Shown here: positions 45,229 to 57,826 of the stretch, piece after piece | Position numbering within the stretch: the stretch's first letter is position 1 | Layout of the letters: each line of letters opens with the position of its first letter | Assembly (NCBI GenBank): GCA_036971475.1 | Contig: JBAIZL010000001.1 | Location: 143,765,692-143,829,691, forward strand | Reading direction: 5' to 3' | Source: Prosapia bicincta | Lineage: Eukaryota; Arthropoda; Insecta; Hemiptera; Cercopidae | Length of the DNA stretch: 64,000 bases | The notes under the pieces: generated by a model | Told to the model about the DNA's origin: nothing | What the model saw: only the letters and a program-made list of their open reading frames with translations | The model's database searches: none | Translations under genes and position numbers: made by a program

Positions 45229-47400
45229 AAAAGCGTCCATATTTAGACCTTTATATATGTACAAGATTTTGAACTATTAGTTTTACGGTATTTATTAAAC
45301 TGTAACAGAAAGGAAAATAAAATATTTAAAATAAAATAATAATTTAGAAATTTATCTAAATTTCTTGTGTGCTTCGACCAAATTATTTATGGTTTTACAT
45401 CATATTTAATCCTTTCAGTCACACTAAATTTTCAAAGTTTAAGTTACTCTCAACATCAATTTTTTATGATTTTAAATAAAATATTAAAAACAAAATAAAG
45501 TATACATAATACAATATCATATAGTAATAATATTACCTAGAATTCAAATGTTTTCCTTTCGAATAATCCCTTCCTACAATGAAATAAAATGATATCGATA
45601 GTTTTTTTTTTAATGATTATGTATCCATTACAAGTTTGGCTAGAACTAACCTTTCTGTTCTGTTTCAACACCTCAAATAGAACCACAGGAGACATTGCTT
45701 AGTTAGTAAATCAGTTTATAGCAGTGTCGAGGCGTTTATCTCTCTTTCTTCATTTTTCTACTTCAGAGAGGCAGGTTGACCGTGTTTTAGTGACACGTCC
45801 ACTACAAATTGACAAATACTAACCAAACATTAGACGATTAGTCTTATTTTGTTATGAGACGAAAGTCATTCAACTAATTGTAAGTACGTTCAGTCAATGT
45901 CGCTAAATACTTGCGGATATCCCTCCACATTAACAATAGATCGCATTGTATAAATGTCTTGATTGTTAAACAAAATGTAACACTACTAGTTACTAATTTG
46001 TATAGATAATGTTGCACGTCACAACAGCATATCCAGTGTTGGTTTTGTTACTTACTTGGCTGTTTCTCTTTTCATAGCCAAGCATTTAATATACTTGTTT
46101 GTTATTAAAGAGAAAAAATGGTTGATAAGATATGTCATACCTAGTAAATAAAAAAAAAAAAAAACAGATTTAAAAAAAAATTTCAGTAATTATTTATAAA
46201 AAACCATAACTTTTAACTTTAAATATTCAACTGAAGCTTGTCGTATCGTATAGTGACAACCTAAAGAAATAGAGTTATTGCACGATGGTATTATCCAACT
46301 TTTTAAATAATTTGTTGTATCATTTAGATAGTAATTTTCGCCCAAATAAACATGTTGAGAGGTTATTGTACAAATAATTTCAAAAACATTATTTATACAA
46401 ATATTGATTATGTTATAATGCGACAAAATTAAATATGATATTAAGTATTGTATAAAGATAGCTATAGACTTATATCGATTTTCGAAATTTATATTGCGTT
46501 GCAGTTTATATTTAGTTTGGAGTAATTCGTCCTTTAGATATGTAATACTTTATAATAATTTGCCGTTTTAATTGTATTGATTTATGCGAAAAATTGCCGG
46601 CTTTATTCTAAAAAATTAGGCCTATATTATGACTTAATAAATATTTTGAGAAAATAAATTCTTATGTTACGTATTGAATTAAAGCTGCTGACGTAGCTTT
46701 AAAATTGAAGTAACTATAATCCCATATGTTTCCCACTATCAAATAGAAGGAAATTAATGTATTTACAAGTTCCGTCGTATTATTATTAGCCTCATTTGCA
46801 TTTATTTATGATATTTCAAAGCCTACATTAAAGCGTTCACGACCAGGTGTCTAGTTATGTTCTGGACTTGACATGTTAGTTTATAGCATCGAGTTTTTTA
46901 TTAAACAGACTATTTATTAAAGTGGAACGAATAAGGAAAAATATTGAAATATATGGATCAAGAAAACTAAAAACATTTTCTGGTTCTACTAAACTATTTA
47001 TGGAGTTAGATAATGTTAACAGCCGTCATTTTATTTAGTAATAGCATATTTAATTTAAATAAATAATTATCTAGGACTACATTTACGATGATGGTGATGA
47101 TAAGGAAATTGTGTATAGTTTAAAATCTATTCAGCATTACGTGTACTTAGCTCTAAATAAATTCTAATATCAAATCAAAGTATAAGTATAATAATTTTAG
47201 GTGGTATTATGTTAGTAACAATTCTCTATTGAATTATCCCCTCGAACAAAAAATGTCTTAAGTAAATATACACGGAAATACAGGCAAATATAAGTGGGTC
47301 AATTTGAATACTTATACAGCATACTTGGAGTTTATTTTGACACCTTCTTGCCTGCCATCATAAATAAAAAGAATTTCATGTAAAATACGATACACATACA
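45229..47400. other. AT-rich DNA without recognisable gene
   Basis: A segment near 46800-46860 (atttcaaagcctacattaaagcgttcacgacc) resembles the outer end of the 45.1-kb repeat copy and may be a sixth fragment. No genes. Confidence 0.3.
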
Positions 47401-47403
47401 TAC

Positions 47404-47409
47404 GTACAT

Positions 47410-47467
<58 letters not shown>

Positions 47468-47608
47468 CGCAATATGTATTCTTGTGTATTAATAAAGAGT
47501 TAAGTCAAAATACAAATACAAGAATTAAAATTGAATTCAAAAAACGAATTCAACTATAATTCTTGTATTTGTATTTTGACTTAGTTCTTTATATATATAT
47601 ATATATAA
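47404..47608. mobile_element. Hairpin element inserted in CA/TA microsatellite
   Basis: Arms 47494-47538 and 47546-47590 are 45-bp reverse complements with few mismatches around a 7-base loop (aaaaaac between two gaattc sites). (CA)n/(TA)n lies on the left (47404-47467) and (TA)n on the right (47591-47608), suggesting insertion into TA-rich DNA or TA target preference. Confidence 0.8.
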
Positions 47609-47609
47609 T

Positions 47610-50600
47610 GCCACTTTATATAGAAATATGAAATCACATTTTGCATATTTGCTTGACACCCATTTTAGTTGTTAAATAGATAACTGTAGATAACTGTTAG
47701 TAATACAACATTTTGCAAACATATTATTTAATATGTGAGCGGGAATTTTATTGCTAGTAGTGTTCTAATGTTTATAATTACGATTAAGTCATTACGGAAA
47801 AAGTCATTAAATTAAATTCAGCTCTTAAACAAATTAGTTTAATTATTTCAAATTGAATAAAAACTGTTGGAAAAACTTTCAAATATTAGTCACCATGATC
47901 TCAAAGTATTTTAACAGTCAAAGCTATGGAAACTAATTCAATTAAAAGGTTTTAATTATTGCTTTCTTCAATGAGTAACCTACATATTACGAATCTAAAA
48001 AATGAACATAAGAGAATATATAATTTCTATTAAATTCAACTAATCTGTCTAGTTATTTATTTCTTATTTTTGTGATGTAAAAACCAATTATAAACATCAA
48101 TAAAATAATACAGTCATGTATTCTAGATATAAGTTTTTTATAAATTTTAGTAAAGCGTTAAACAAATGCGGAATAAATATACAGGTTTAAGGTATATATA
48201 ATATATACTGGCAGTATGAAAATATAAATAACGGTTTCCTTTATCACGTAAATAATTTTAAAACACAATCTAGATTATTCTTTCTCTTTAAGTAATGATG
48301 GAGCATCATGTAATTTCTTCCATTAACATTAAATGTCAAACATGATATTAGATAGAGTATTTTATGCTACGATGGGTGTAACACAAAAAGGAGTTGCCTA
48401 AAATGGAATCTAACTTGAGTATGCAAATCGAAGCTAGAATTCGAGTGAAAACTAAATTGATATTGCAAAAGTATTGGCACTTAAGATACCGTATGTCTTG
48501 AAATGATACAACAATATGTAGGTTTCTTTTATAATTTGAAGAAATAAATTAAATCTTACATCTTGTTATTAGTTATAAATAAACAGGAGTTTGAGAATAG
48601 CAAAATCCACAATATTAGATATTAGTTACATTATGTGAAGATATATTTAATTCAACATTTCGGTTACTTAGGTTTTCCTTAGAATTAGAACACTAATAAG
48701 AATTACATAGAGTGAATTAAACTGTTAAATCATTGGTTAACCTGATCCACTGATTTTGTTGACCAGGTAACATTATTTAGTTTAAGTGAAGACCCTCTTG
48801 GTAATCCGAAAACTATCTGCATAATTGTTGGACATTTAGAATTTACTGTACTACTTGTTATATTTCAGTGAATAATCTTAGAAATATTCTTTTGTATAAA
48901 AATCTAAAATTTATTGTAATTCATATTTTAATTAATTTTGAAACTTTAAATATCTTCACTGTCGAAAAGAATGGTAAATTGTACATTATCATAGATTAGG
49001 TGATTATTATTGTAGTATTGTCTGTAAATTTAATCAAAATAATTCTGTATTTGTAATAACTAACATACGACGTACATAATTTGTACCTAGGAAAAAAATC
49101 AGGTCACTCTGCATAACTAATCACGTTACGATTTGCATAGTAAAATGACCAATGCTAACTTGCAATGTAATTACTCGACAGACGGACTCGGGGGTATAAG
49201 CGGACATTGATCGGATTAGATTATAGGTTAGAGCTTTATCGGGTTTCTTTTATTACAATTTGAAGTAAATTCCTTATTTATAGTAAACACTAGTTAGACT
49301 AATTGACGCCTTGTTAGTATAATTTGGTTCGGTATGAGAATTATAAGTTGGAAGAAATGTTGTTCTAAAAACAAAAAATTCAAATTATGATATATTATTT
49401 TCGTGGTAGTAAACGATTTCATTGTTACCAAATAACATATTTCCTGGTGTTTTAGAGAAGGTATTGAATATTTTCGAATAAACCATCCAAATTTCTTGTT
49501 TATAAAAATACGTTTCAGGTAGGGCTACAAATAACTATTTGGCAAATTTTTGCTCTGTTCATCTTGCCGGTTTTTAGTTTACATTTGCAATAGTTGCATT
49601 TATAATTAAATGTACTTATTTAAACTTGAATCCGAAACCAATTTATTATCCGAGATTCTTAGCAATAGAAGCTCAAGACGTTATTTTCAATTTGAAAATA
49701 TTTGAGTTTCAAATGGTAAGAAAATCAATTGAATTCTAAAATTTAAACCATTGTTATTATTATATTATTTTATGATTTATTAATACCTCTTTGTTTCTAA
49801 GAGAAGTACTAACATGGTCTTAGATAACAAGGTACGAGTATATGAAACGATTACTTTCAAAATGGGCCCTTTTAAAGACGTGTTCGACCTCTACCGTCGT
49901 CTGTTTAAAACTACATGTATTATGTTCCGTACTTTATCATGTTATTGTAATAATCCGGTCACAAACATAAACGATATTATTTAGATAAAAGATAAGTTAG
50001 AATTATTAATTCTTTTTCCATCATTGTGAAAACAAAGGAGATTAGGGATGTATATTACTTCTGGAAGGACATAAAGCAATTGAACCATGTCTGTGTTCTG
50101 TAACATTAACTGTAAAAATATCACTAATTGATTGTTATTTGTTATGTTTTTGTTTTATTACTAATAAATTCCGCGAAATTACAAATGATTTAGAAAAAGA
50201 TTCTTCATACAAATAAAAAACCAAAAAGAAAAAAATGCACTACACAAATGAAAAGTTTTAATACTCCGCTATCATTTTGTACATTGTGTAACTTTCATGA
50301 GTATAACAATAAACAAATGCAGAAATTAATTTCTATACAGTAAGTACTTTAATTGTTATTTTGATCATGATATGAGAAGCACGGAAACGAGGTGTTATAT
50401 GAGAAATGTCATCAAAACTCTGAAAATGAAGGCAATAATGCGAGCTGGTAAACTCCATTATTATAAAAACATATTGCTTTTAGGCAGCATCTTTACTTCT
50501 GTAGTACAGAAACGTGATAGGCTAAGTTATAACTTTGAAAACTCCCAACTCAATTAAAAATAATATTTCCTTTGATATCTTGGAAATATTTGCACATTTG

Positions 50601-51420
50601 TTTTACTAACAGTTTTTTATTGAAACCCAATTAGCGTAGATAATACAACAATTAGGTAATAAAACAAAAATTAAACAATTATAAGTTCAATTATAAAATT
50701 TGAAATTGCTCACTAATCCAATAAAACACACAATGTATAAGTCAGTCTTGCCCTTAAGAACCATAAAATATGTTGAACATTCATTAAATAAAGAAAAACC
50801 CACCGTTATTCGACCTTTTCAATCAGAATTGCAAAGAATGAGCCTACTTCTTATACAACATGATCCAATATAGATCGGATATTGTATACATTTTATTTTA
50901 CTCATGATTAAAAACCAGTATATGCCAGATCAAACTCTCTGTATTTTCGTCGGATGTGAAGGTCAATTCACTAATATTATTAGTTATGTTTATTTTGAGT
51001 CGAAAGTGATTAGTGAAAAGAAAACATTTTATGAAATTATTACTATTTATTATTTTTATATTTTCAATATACTTTCTTATATTTTATGTAAGTCACATAC
51101 ACGTGACATTGAATATATACTAAAAATTGAACCCAATGTACCATACCCATTATTTTAAACTTGGTGCTTTTGAATAACTTAATTTAATTGAATCTATTTA
51201 TGCCAAGGGAATTTCTGTTTCCTATTAACATTATCAAATGCTATAATTCATTATTACCGTAGAACTATAATTGAACATCGAGATCAATATTTGAAAATAG
51301 TTAGACTCATTTTCTCCTCTATATTAATTTCTTTATTTTAATATATTTAAAATGAATGTGCAAAAATCGCTTAACCAACTGGTTGACAATTTGTGGACGA
51401 TTTTAATTAGGCAATGAAAT
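47610..51420. other. AT-rich DNA without recognisable gene
   Basis: Contains one GC-richer 56-codon frame at 49814-49984, listed separately, and a 61-codon frame at 50372-50557 without signature. Confidence 0.35.
49814..49984 (+). CDS. Small unrecognised open frame, 56 codons
   Basis: ATG at 49814, stop TAG at 49982. The peptide starts MVLDNKVRVYETITFKMGPF and then KDVFDLYRRLFKTTC, with G/C-rich codons (GGC CCT, GAC GTG TTC GAC CTC, CGT CGT CTG) that stand out from the surroundings. A T-rich acceptor-like site (ctctttgtttctaag) lies just upstream at 49801, so it might be part of an exon. No family recognised. Confidence 0.25.
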   Translation: MVLDNKVRVYETITFKMGPFKDVFDLYRRLFKTTCIMFRTLSCYCNNPVTNINDII

Positions 51421-51424
51421 TGCA

Positions 51425-51585
51425 CCATTAAATTAAAATAAAACCTCTAATAGTAGAGAGTTTGAATTGATAAAACAGTGTGACAAGTAATTTAACTCAA
51501 TAAAGCATCAATGCAGCAGAATGTGGTCCATTATTGGCGACCTGGAGATCGTTTATCTGCCGCGGTAACGATCCTACGCAAACAG
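51425..51585 (+). repeat. Dispersed SINE-like repeat D, copy 3
   Basis: Blocks ttgaattgataaaacagtgtgacaag, taatttaactcaataaagc, gtggtccattattggcg, ggagatcgtttatc and cgcggtaacga align with the 62.0-kb copy. Confidence 0.75.
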
Positions 51586-52425
51586 AGCAAATTCATTTTA
51601 GAATTGTTTTTTAGAAAGGAAAAATGCTCTATTTTAAACAATTATTTTTCTTAGAAAAATTAAATGACATATTTCGAAGAAAATATTGATGGTCGATAAT
51701 ACAAAAATTGTGAATTTGGAAATGAAGTTTAACGGTGAGGGGAAGTGTGATAAAAGTTGTGAATATCACTGTACGGGCTTGTTCTGCCTTTAGTCAAAAG
51801 TTGTTTTGTAATCTGAAAAAGATTGAACTTTATTTATTAAAAATCTGTAGTTAAAGCAATTATCGGTAAATAATGACAAGCATCAATACATTTGTTTTTT
51901 TAATATAATTACATCTGCTTGGCGAGAAGAAAGACCGGTGACCGGGTGAAGTTTAAATATTAAGCATATGTATCTTAACACTAACCTTTATCAAATTAAA
52001 AATATTAATTAATATTAACCCATATCAAGCTACTAGTTATATGTAAAATATTTAACATGGAACTATAAAGCGATTTTACAAACGTGACCACTGAAAACTA
52101 GAACAAATAACGAGAAAATCGTAACAGAGGTACAGCATTCCCCGAAATAAATTTAGCCTTTATAACCAGCACATATTCCATATAAATCTAGTTGTTTTCT
52201 AAAAAGCTCTTCTACTAATGACAGGACTATTATCGAATGGACAAACTATTACCCTAAAATCTGTTCACAATTATATTTATTCACCATTTACAGAAAGTTA
52301 CAAAGGTTTGTTTCACAATCATAATTTTAGTCTTAGGTCGTTATGATTGGTTTTTATATTCCAGAAACAAGCGTTAAATAAACATGTAGCTTAATTAAAG
52401 AAAAGAGAAATAAATGTTCGAATTG

Positions 52426-52428
<3 letters not shown>

Positions 52429-52504
<76 letters not shown>

Positions 52505-52505
52505 A
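52429..52505. repeat. (TA)n microsatellite with short (CA)n
   Basis: TA run of about 33 units followed by cacacaca. Confidence 0.95.
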
Positions 52506-52548
52506 GTGGGTTACGCGTAAAAGAAATAATTAATTCAAAAACTTTTAC

Positions 52549-52737
52549 CTGAATCAATTTCTTCTAATTGATTGTAATCTAGTAATCTGGACACAAATTG
52601 ATCTGAATGTCTCACATATTCATTAAGTTGACATATACGTATTGTAAAAGGCAAGCAGAGTTCGTATTCTCGCCCGTAGTAATGCCGATTCTTCGTGTTC
52701 TCTTCGATAAAATATTTGGAACTGCTATGAAGTGCTG
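52549..52737 (-). CDS. Candidate minus-strand exon, 189 nt
   Basis: On the minus strand it follows ctcaaatctatttataacag and ends at a near-consensus donor (GATTCAG|GTAAAAG). The open frame has two leading and one trailing base (62 complete codons; phase 1 at both ends). It reads ALHSSSKYFIEENTKNRHYY, GREYELCLPFTIRICQLNEY and VRHSDQFVSRLLDYNQLEEI. The mixed charged/hydrophobic composition and varied codons make it one of the most protein-like segments of the window. I cannot name a family. It has the same phase class as the 33.2-kb candidate on the same strand, but no link is shown. Confidence 0.45.
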
Positions 52738-52789
52738 CTGTTATAAATAGATTTGAGGCACATATTTTTTGCAATCACTGACCAAAGTT

Positions 52790-53730
52790 GGCAAAGCATT
52801 ATTTGGATTGTTTAAAATGATCTGGTTTAGAATTTACTAGTCACACTATTTGTCGTATTTTATAGAAAATTTCCCATTAAGAGAGGATTTACTATGTAAA
52901 ATTACCCTATTTTCTAAGAAGAAATATTGAAGTTATTATGATAGCCCTGTAATTTTCAAAATATTATAAACATTAATTGTATTGAAAAATAACAAAATTT
53001 ATGCATTAACGGTTTTATGCAATAAGTGTATGTTTGTGCTTTTGCCCACGATAGGATAAACGTGTTTAATTTGCGAAAAAGTGTTTCTAAAATACGGCAA
53101 AAGACAAATACATTTTTCCGTAGGCTATTAAGAACATGAAAAAGTTTACTATTTTTCAGAAATTTCGAGCAAAATTATAAAGTATAAACTTATTTTTTTA
53201 TAAGATTACATTATTTTATATAAGATTACATAAAACATATCGCGTTATACACGTTTTTAACAAACGAATCATTAAAGGCAAGTAGATTGCAAATCAACTG
53301 TGAATATAGGCTCCATATATGCAAATTAATACTCTATCAATTGTAGCTCTCATATCCTTAATCGGAGATGACTATTTAGTAAAGGATATGTAATGAAAAT
53401 AATAATCTATAAAATGATTTATTAAGTACATAATATTTTGGTTTTATATTTGGAATACAACGAATACTCAATTGACTTTGAATATATTTTAAAGCATAAA
53501 TGCTGTCACCAACATCATCTTAATCGAACACTTGGATTTATATAATGACTTAGTTTAAATATTTTCGTTTGTTACTATAAAGTGACAAAATGATTTCTGC
53601 TACCTTTATAATATCCAATAAATTATTTTGTAGAAGATGTGAAGAATGTTTAGCTACTTTATATTTCTATATCTTTCTTTATTCGTTTCACTTTAAGGAA
53701 TAGTGTATTTTAATAATATAGGCTATGTAG
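52790..53730. other. AT-rich DNA without recognisable gene
   Basis: Nothing above background. Confidence 0.4.
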
Positions 53731-53734
53731 CTCC

Positions 53735-53940
53735 CATACATAACTGGACGTCAAATTGTGTCCTTCTTAAAAGGCTCTCGAATTGCACCAATAAATACAA
53801 ATAGAGCATGTAATAGGAGAGTACTTGAATTGATATGAAAGAGTAGAAAGTCATTGACTCAATAGTTCAAACTGCGGTAGAATAAAATAATTGTCGGCAA
53901 TACTATGTGACCATTTATCTCTGGCGGTCATGATACGACT
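53735..53940 (+). repeat. Dispersed SINE-like repeat D, copy 4
   Basis: Contains attgcaccaataaatacaaa, tagagcatgtaatagg, gtacttgaattgatatgaaa, aaagtcattgactcaatag, aaactgcgg and ctggcggtcatga in the family order. Confidence 0.75.
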
Positions 53941-54481
53941 CAAAAAACCCAATTTAATATAACAATAAACTTTATTTAAAATATCCTAATATCACATGTT
54001 TTTAAAATGATACTGAATATTTTTTCTCGAAGCAAATGTGGATATTTAAATAACCTGTTATATAATGTAACAATAGAAATTTTGTAGATGCTCAAGTTTT
54101 GTGATAAGCCAATTCAGTAATACTAATACGTCTAAAGAGACAATAATTACTAGATTTCTTTTTTATTATTACCACATAAATGTCATAGACAGATCATTAA
54201 TGCTCATTATATAAGAATGCCAATAACGAAAAATACAATACTTTTAATCTATGTTTGTATAGGGTTTTCAAAGAAATAAAAATGAAAAAAAGAGAATTCT
54301 ACTAAATGTTTTTACTCTTGATCTACTCTTGATTTTACCACTTACATAGCTTTATCTTAAATGTAATGAAAATTCCCTGAATGTAATAAAAGATTTACGT
54401 AAATAACTGCTATTTTTGAACGATGTTTAAATCTTTCAGCTATATATGGGAAGGGATTTCTCGGAGAATATGAGCCTTCTG

Positions 54482-54545
54482 GTAATTACCAATAATAACT
54501 ATAATTACTAATTACCAATAACCAATAATTACTAATAATCAATGT
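54482..54545. repeat. Low-complexity aattaccaata repeat
   Basis: Irregular tandem copies of aattaccaataa and aattactaat-type units. Confidence 0.7.
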
Positions 54546-54649
54546 AATTTTGTGCAAACATTTTACTTTGTTTTTCAAGAAGCTAAATGGAACTGTATTC
54601 CATTAACCACTGCCTATCTGATACGTATACGGTTCTCAATATTTCCCAT

Positions 54650-54795
54650 ATGTTACGAAAAGTAAAGTGTTCCCTAAAAGCATTTCGCCCAAAACATTTT
54701 CTTCCGAAATAGGTTTATCGTTTTTCATTGCCGAAAGTAGTAGATAATTTTCGTAATTATACGTATGAAATAAGGTATAGTGATGCCCCGTATTA
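54650..54795 (-). CDS. Weak candidate exon on the minus strand
   Basis: A 60-codon frame (54636-54818) reads NTGHHYTLFHTYNYENYLLL, then SAMKNDKPISEENVLGEMLL. Its sequence looks protein-like, with an acceptor-like gtacgttgtag near its start and a GTAACA donor-like site near its end. The phase does not fit the exon at 52549-52737 directly. No family recognised. Confidence 0.2.
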
Positions 54796-54955
54796 GTTGT
54801 TAAACTACAACGTACCATTATAGGTTAGCGAACGGAGTATTGGTCGCTTGTCTTAAAAAGGCAAGTAATGGCAGGATAGTAAAATGTTTTCTGTAGAAAT
54901 AAAATTAAAAATGTCAGACTTTCAAGTCTAGAGGGAAAGTGTTTACTTTTCTCAG

Positions 54956-55051
54956 AATCACTAAGGCATTATCTAAAGAAACGTTGGGGAAGTTTAGTTT
55001 TAGAATCTGTGCACGACGGAGATTATGTGACTCAGATATATTCTCATATAA
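54956..55051 (+). CDS. Weak candidate exon, 96 nt
   Basis: Preceded by a strong acceptor (gtttacttttctcag) and followed by GTAGGC. One frame is open (one leading, two trailing bases; includes SKETLGKFSFRICARRRLCD). No partner exon found. Confidence 0.2.
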
Positions 55052-55059
55052 GTAGGCTT

Positions 55060-56639
55060 GATTATAATTAGAATAAGTATTGTCTACTAATAACCTCTTT
55101 TGTTTTTAAACTTTTTTTCTCCTTCCCGTATAAATAGATATATATTTACTTTAGAATGTTGTTACCTAATAGTATAACATTCAACTACCAGGTTAACAGT
55201 TCCTTTAACAGTTGAGCCGGTAAAAGTATACGATTTGTCACCTGTAAAGGATATGTTAGTGACACATCTCAATTATATTAGTAAGTACAGATAATTATGT
55301 AAATTTGATTTTTCTTCTCATGGGACTATTTAGTATGCATAAATAAATTTAACTAAACTTGCCTATTTTTAAAAATGAACAGTTTTTAAAATTCCTACAA
55401 AGAGTAAGAGAAAAATACTGTTATATAAATCTGCATGATTTAAATCTTGATAATTTACTTTCAAATTTATGTAAAAGAATCATCAGATACATTTTATAAA
55501 AGTTATATTTGCAATTTATCTTTACCAATGATTTTTAAAATTCATTAGGAACGTGTTGTTTATTTTTAGGTCGATAAAAAGTGAGAAAAGTTTTCGATTT
55601 TTTGTTTGATGTGATGCTAGTTATATTTAGTTTGTTAGTTGTATAAACACACGCGTCCCACTGCTAATACTTGAAAAGTTTTATATGAAATTAGGATATT
55701 CATATCATATACCTTCTCATCAAACTTATATTGTTGTGTTATTTTATTGTGAAGATAAGCAATTTAAATGTCTGAAATAAAGAGCCCATTGTTGCTAATG
55801 AATAAGCATTCTGTAGCTGAATTTGGTACGTAAGTGTTATGCGTAATGACGTACGAATTGAATTGAATTACCAAAGGTTCTAAATTGCATACTAAATTGA
55901 ATGCACGTAGGATTTACTCACATCTCTAGATCTGAGTTGAAATTACAAAAATAGATTATTTAAGCCAAGGTAATGGGTTTGTAATACATTTAGTTACAAA
56001 ACGAAAACATAAAACAAAAGGTTAACGAAAATAATCAATAAAATATAAAATATATCAAAATAACTTAATATTATTGATCGTTAAAAATGAAGAAATTCCT
56101 TCCTGTTGTACATATGGTCACAAATATGATCACATTACTTACGGAAATATATGATAGGGAAAGAGCAGCAAGTGCCACAATTTATCAGCAGTAAAAATTC
56201 TAATCAGCCGAGTATGAATTAACAACAGTGATAACATAACTACTTACGTTTAGTTGAGTTGGCTGTTAGTTGAGCTTAAGAAATGGCAAACTCCAACGGA
56301 TGACATGCAATCGTTACAACTTCACTATTCCTCTAAATTGAAATTACTTTTATATGTAACATATCTAATACAAATTCCCCCTGTCTCTAGATTTATTTTT
56401 AAAATTCCATCAAGATCATGACTAATACCATATGTATAAATCCTTACTGTAACCAATTCATCCATATATTTATTCCATGTTTAAATGACGTTTTAGTAGA
56501 GAATACAATTTTTTTCATGTATCATAGTTTTTATTTTTAATATTGTTTTTAGACTCAGAAAAAAAGTTTAAACAAGACGATATAGCTAAGTAAAAATAAG
56601 GTTTATAGGTTATGGTGTTAATATTTATTATTATAGCTC
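55060..56639. other. AT-rich DNA without recognisable gene
   Basis: Nothing above background up to the LINE insertion. Confidence 0.4.
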
Positions 56640-57826
56640 AGAATAAAGTCTACTTTAATAAAGTCAACTTGCACCACAGTAAAAGCGCCTCGGTGGTCCT
56701 AACCAGGTGCTTAAATTTGAGGCACACATTACCAGCGCTTGCGCGCAACCGTGTGGCTGGTCAGGAACCGTGGCTGGTCAGGAACCGAATAAGGGGTCTG
56801 ACTGCAGCTGGGCGCACCTACGCAAGTGGGGAACATGAGGGGCACAGAGCATGTGTGATAGTCAGAGGACTAGAAGCCACGCTGATTCAAGAATTCTCAA
56901 CTAAAGACCTTGCGGTGGTTAGAATTCGAGGCAAGAGCGAGGTAAGTGGGAGCAGGGAGTTCATCGTGGCCTCCACTTACTGCGCCCACAATAGAGAATC
57001 GCCCCCTGCAGAATTACGTAAGTTAGTTCGGTACTGCAGGGAGAGGAATATAGAAATCTTAGTGGGCTGTGATGCCAATGCTCATAATGAGGTGTGGGGC
57101 AGCACAGACACAAATGAGCGAGGTGAGGAGCTCCTAGCCTTCTTGGTTGAAGAAAACCTTGTGGTTTTAAACACAGGTGCCGAGCCAACATTTGTCACTT
57201 CAAACAGAATAGAGGTTCTAGATATCACCTTCTGTAATAGACAAATGGTAAGGTGGGTGCATGACTGGCAGGTTTCGGATGAGCCCTCCATGTCTGATCA
57301 CCGGATCATCACTGCTACGATGAGGAGAGTTGTCCCCCATGTGGTGTGGCTTAGGAACCCGAGAAGGAAAAACTGGGAAGGTTTTAAGTCCTCGGTGAGG
57401 AGGCGGATATCTCACTTCCGTGGTAAATATGGTACATCAAACGAACTGGAAAATACTGAGGCCTACATCAGGACTGCAATTTCCACGTTGTTTGAGGAAA
57501 ATTGCCCTCTCTCGCGGATAAACACTGGGAGTGGTAAGCTTAAGTGGAACAGCGAGTTAGAGGCAAGACGGAAAGAGACTAGAAGGCTCTTTAGTAGGGC
57601 AAAGAAGAAGAAAACGGCGGAGACCTGGCATGCATATAAAGACAGCCAGGGTCTCTATAAAAATCTTATTAAAGAGGTTAAACGTGCTTCTTGGGAAAAG
57701 TGGTGCTCAGACACAAGCACACTGAGTGACACTGCTAGACTGTTTAAGGTGTTAGCAGGTGGACCGAGGGGAGATCTTAAGTTTGTCAAGAAGACTGATG
57801 GTAGCTTTACTGACCCCCCGGAGTAA
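56612..57826 (+). pseudogene. LINE endonuclease domain and linker
   Basis: A 404-codon frame; the element-derived part starts near residue 12 (KVNLHHSKSASVVL), the usual beginning of the apurinic-like endonuclease. Motifs: QEPW at residues 51-54 (metal-binding Glu), TYCAH at 122-126, GCDANAHNEVWGS at 152-164 (catalytic D154, N156), RGEELLAFL at 170-178, DIT at 204-206, and SDEPSMSDHR at 222-231 with the catalytic SDH. A direct 17-base duplication (gtggctggtcaggaacc, twice near 56750-56785) alters the residues before QEPW. Residues 250-404 form a basic linker to the RT. A TAA at 57824 interrupts the frame, but the same frame continues into the RT, so this is a nonsense change rather than a natural end. 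The first residues come from flanking DNA. Confidence 0.9.

Noticed and set aside
56961..57415. Three minus-strand frames over the LINE endonuclease
   Set aside because: Shadows of the plus-strand endonuclease frame.
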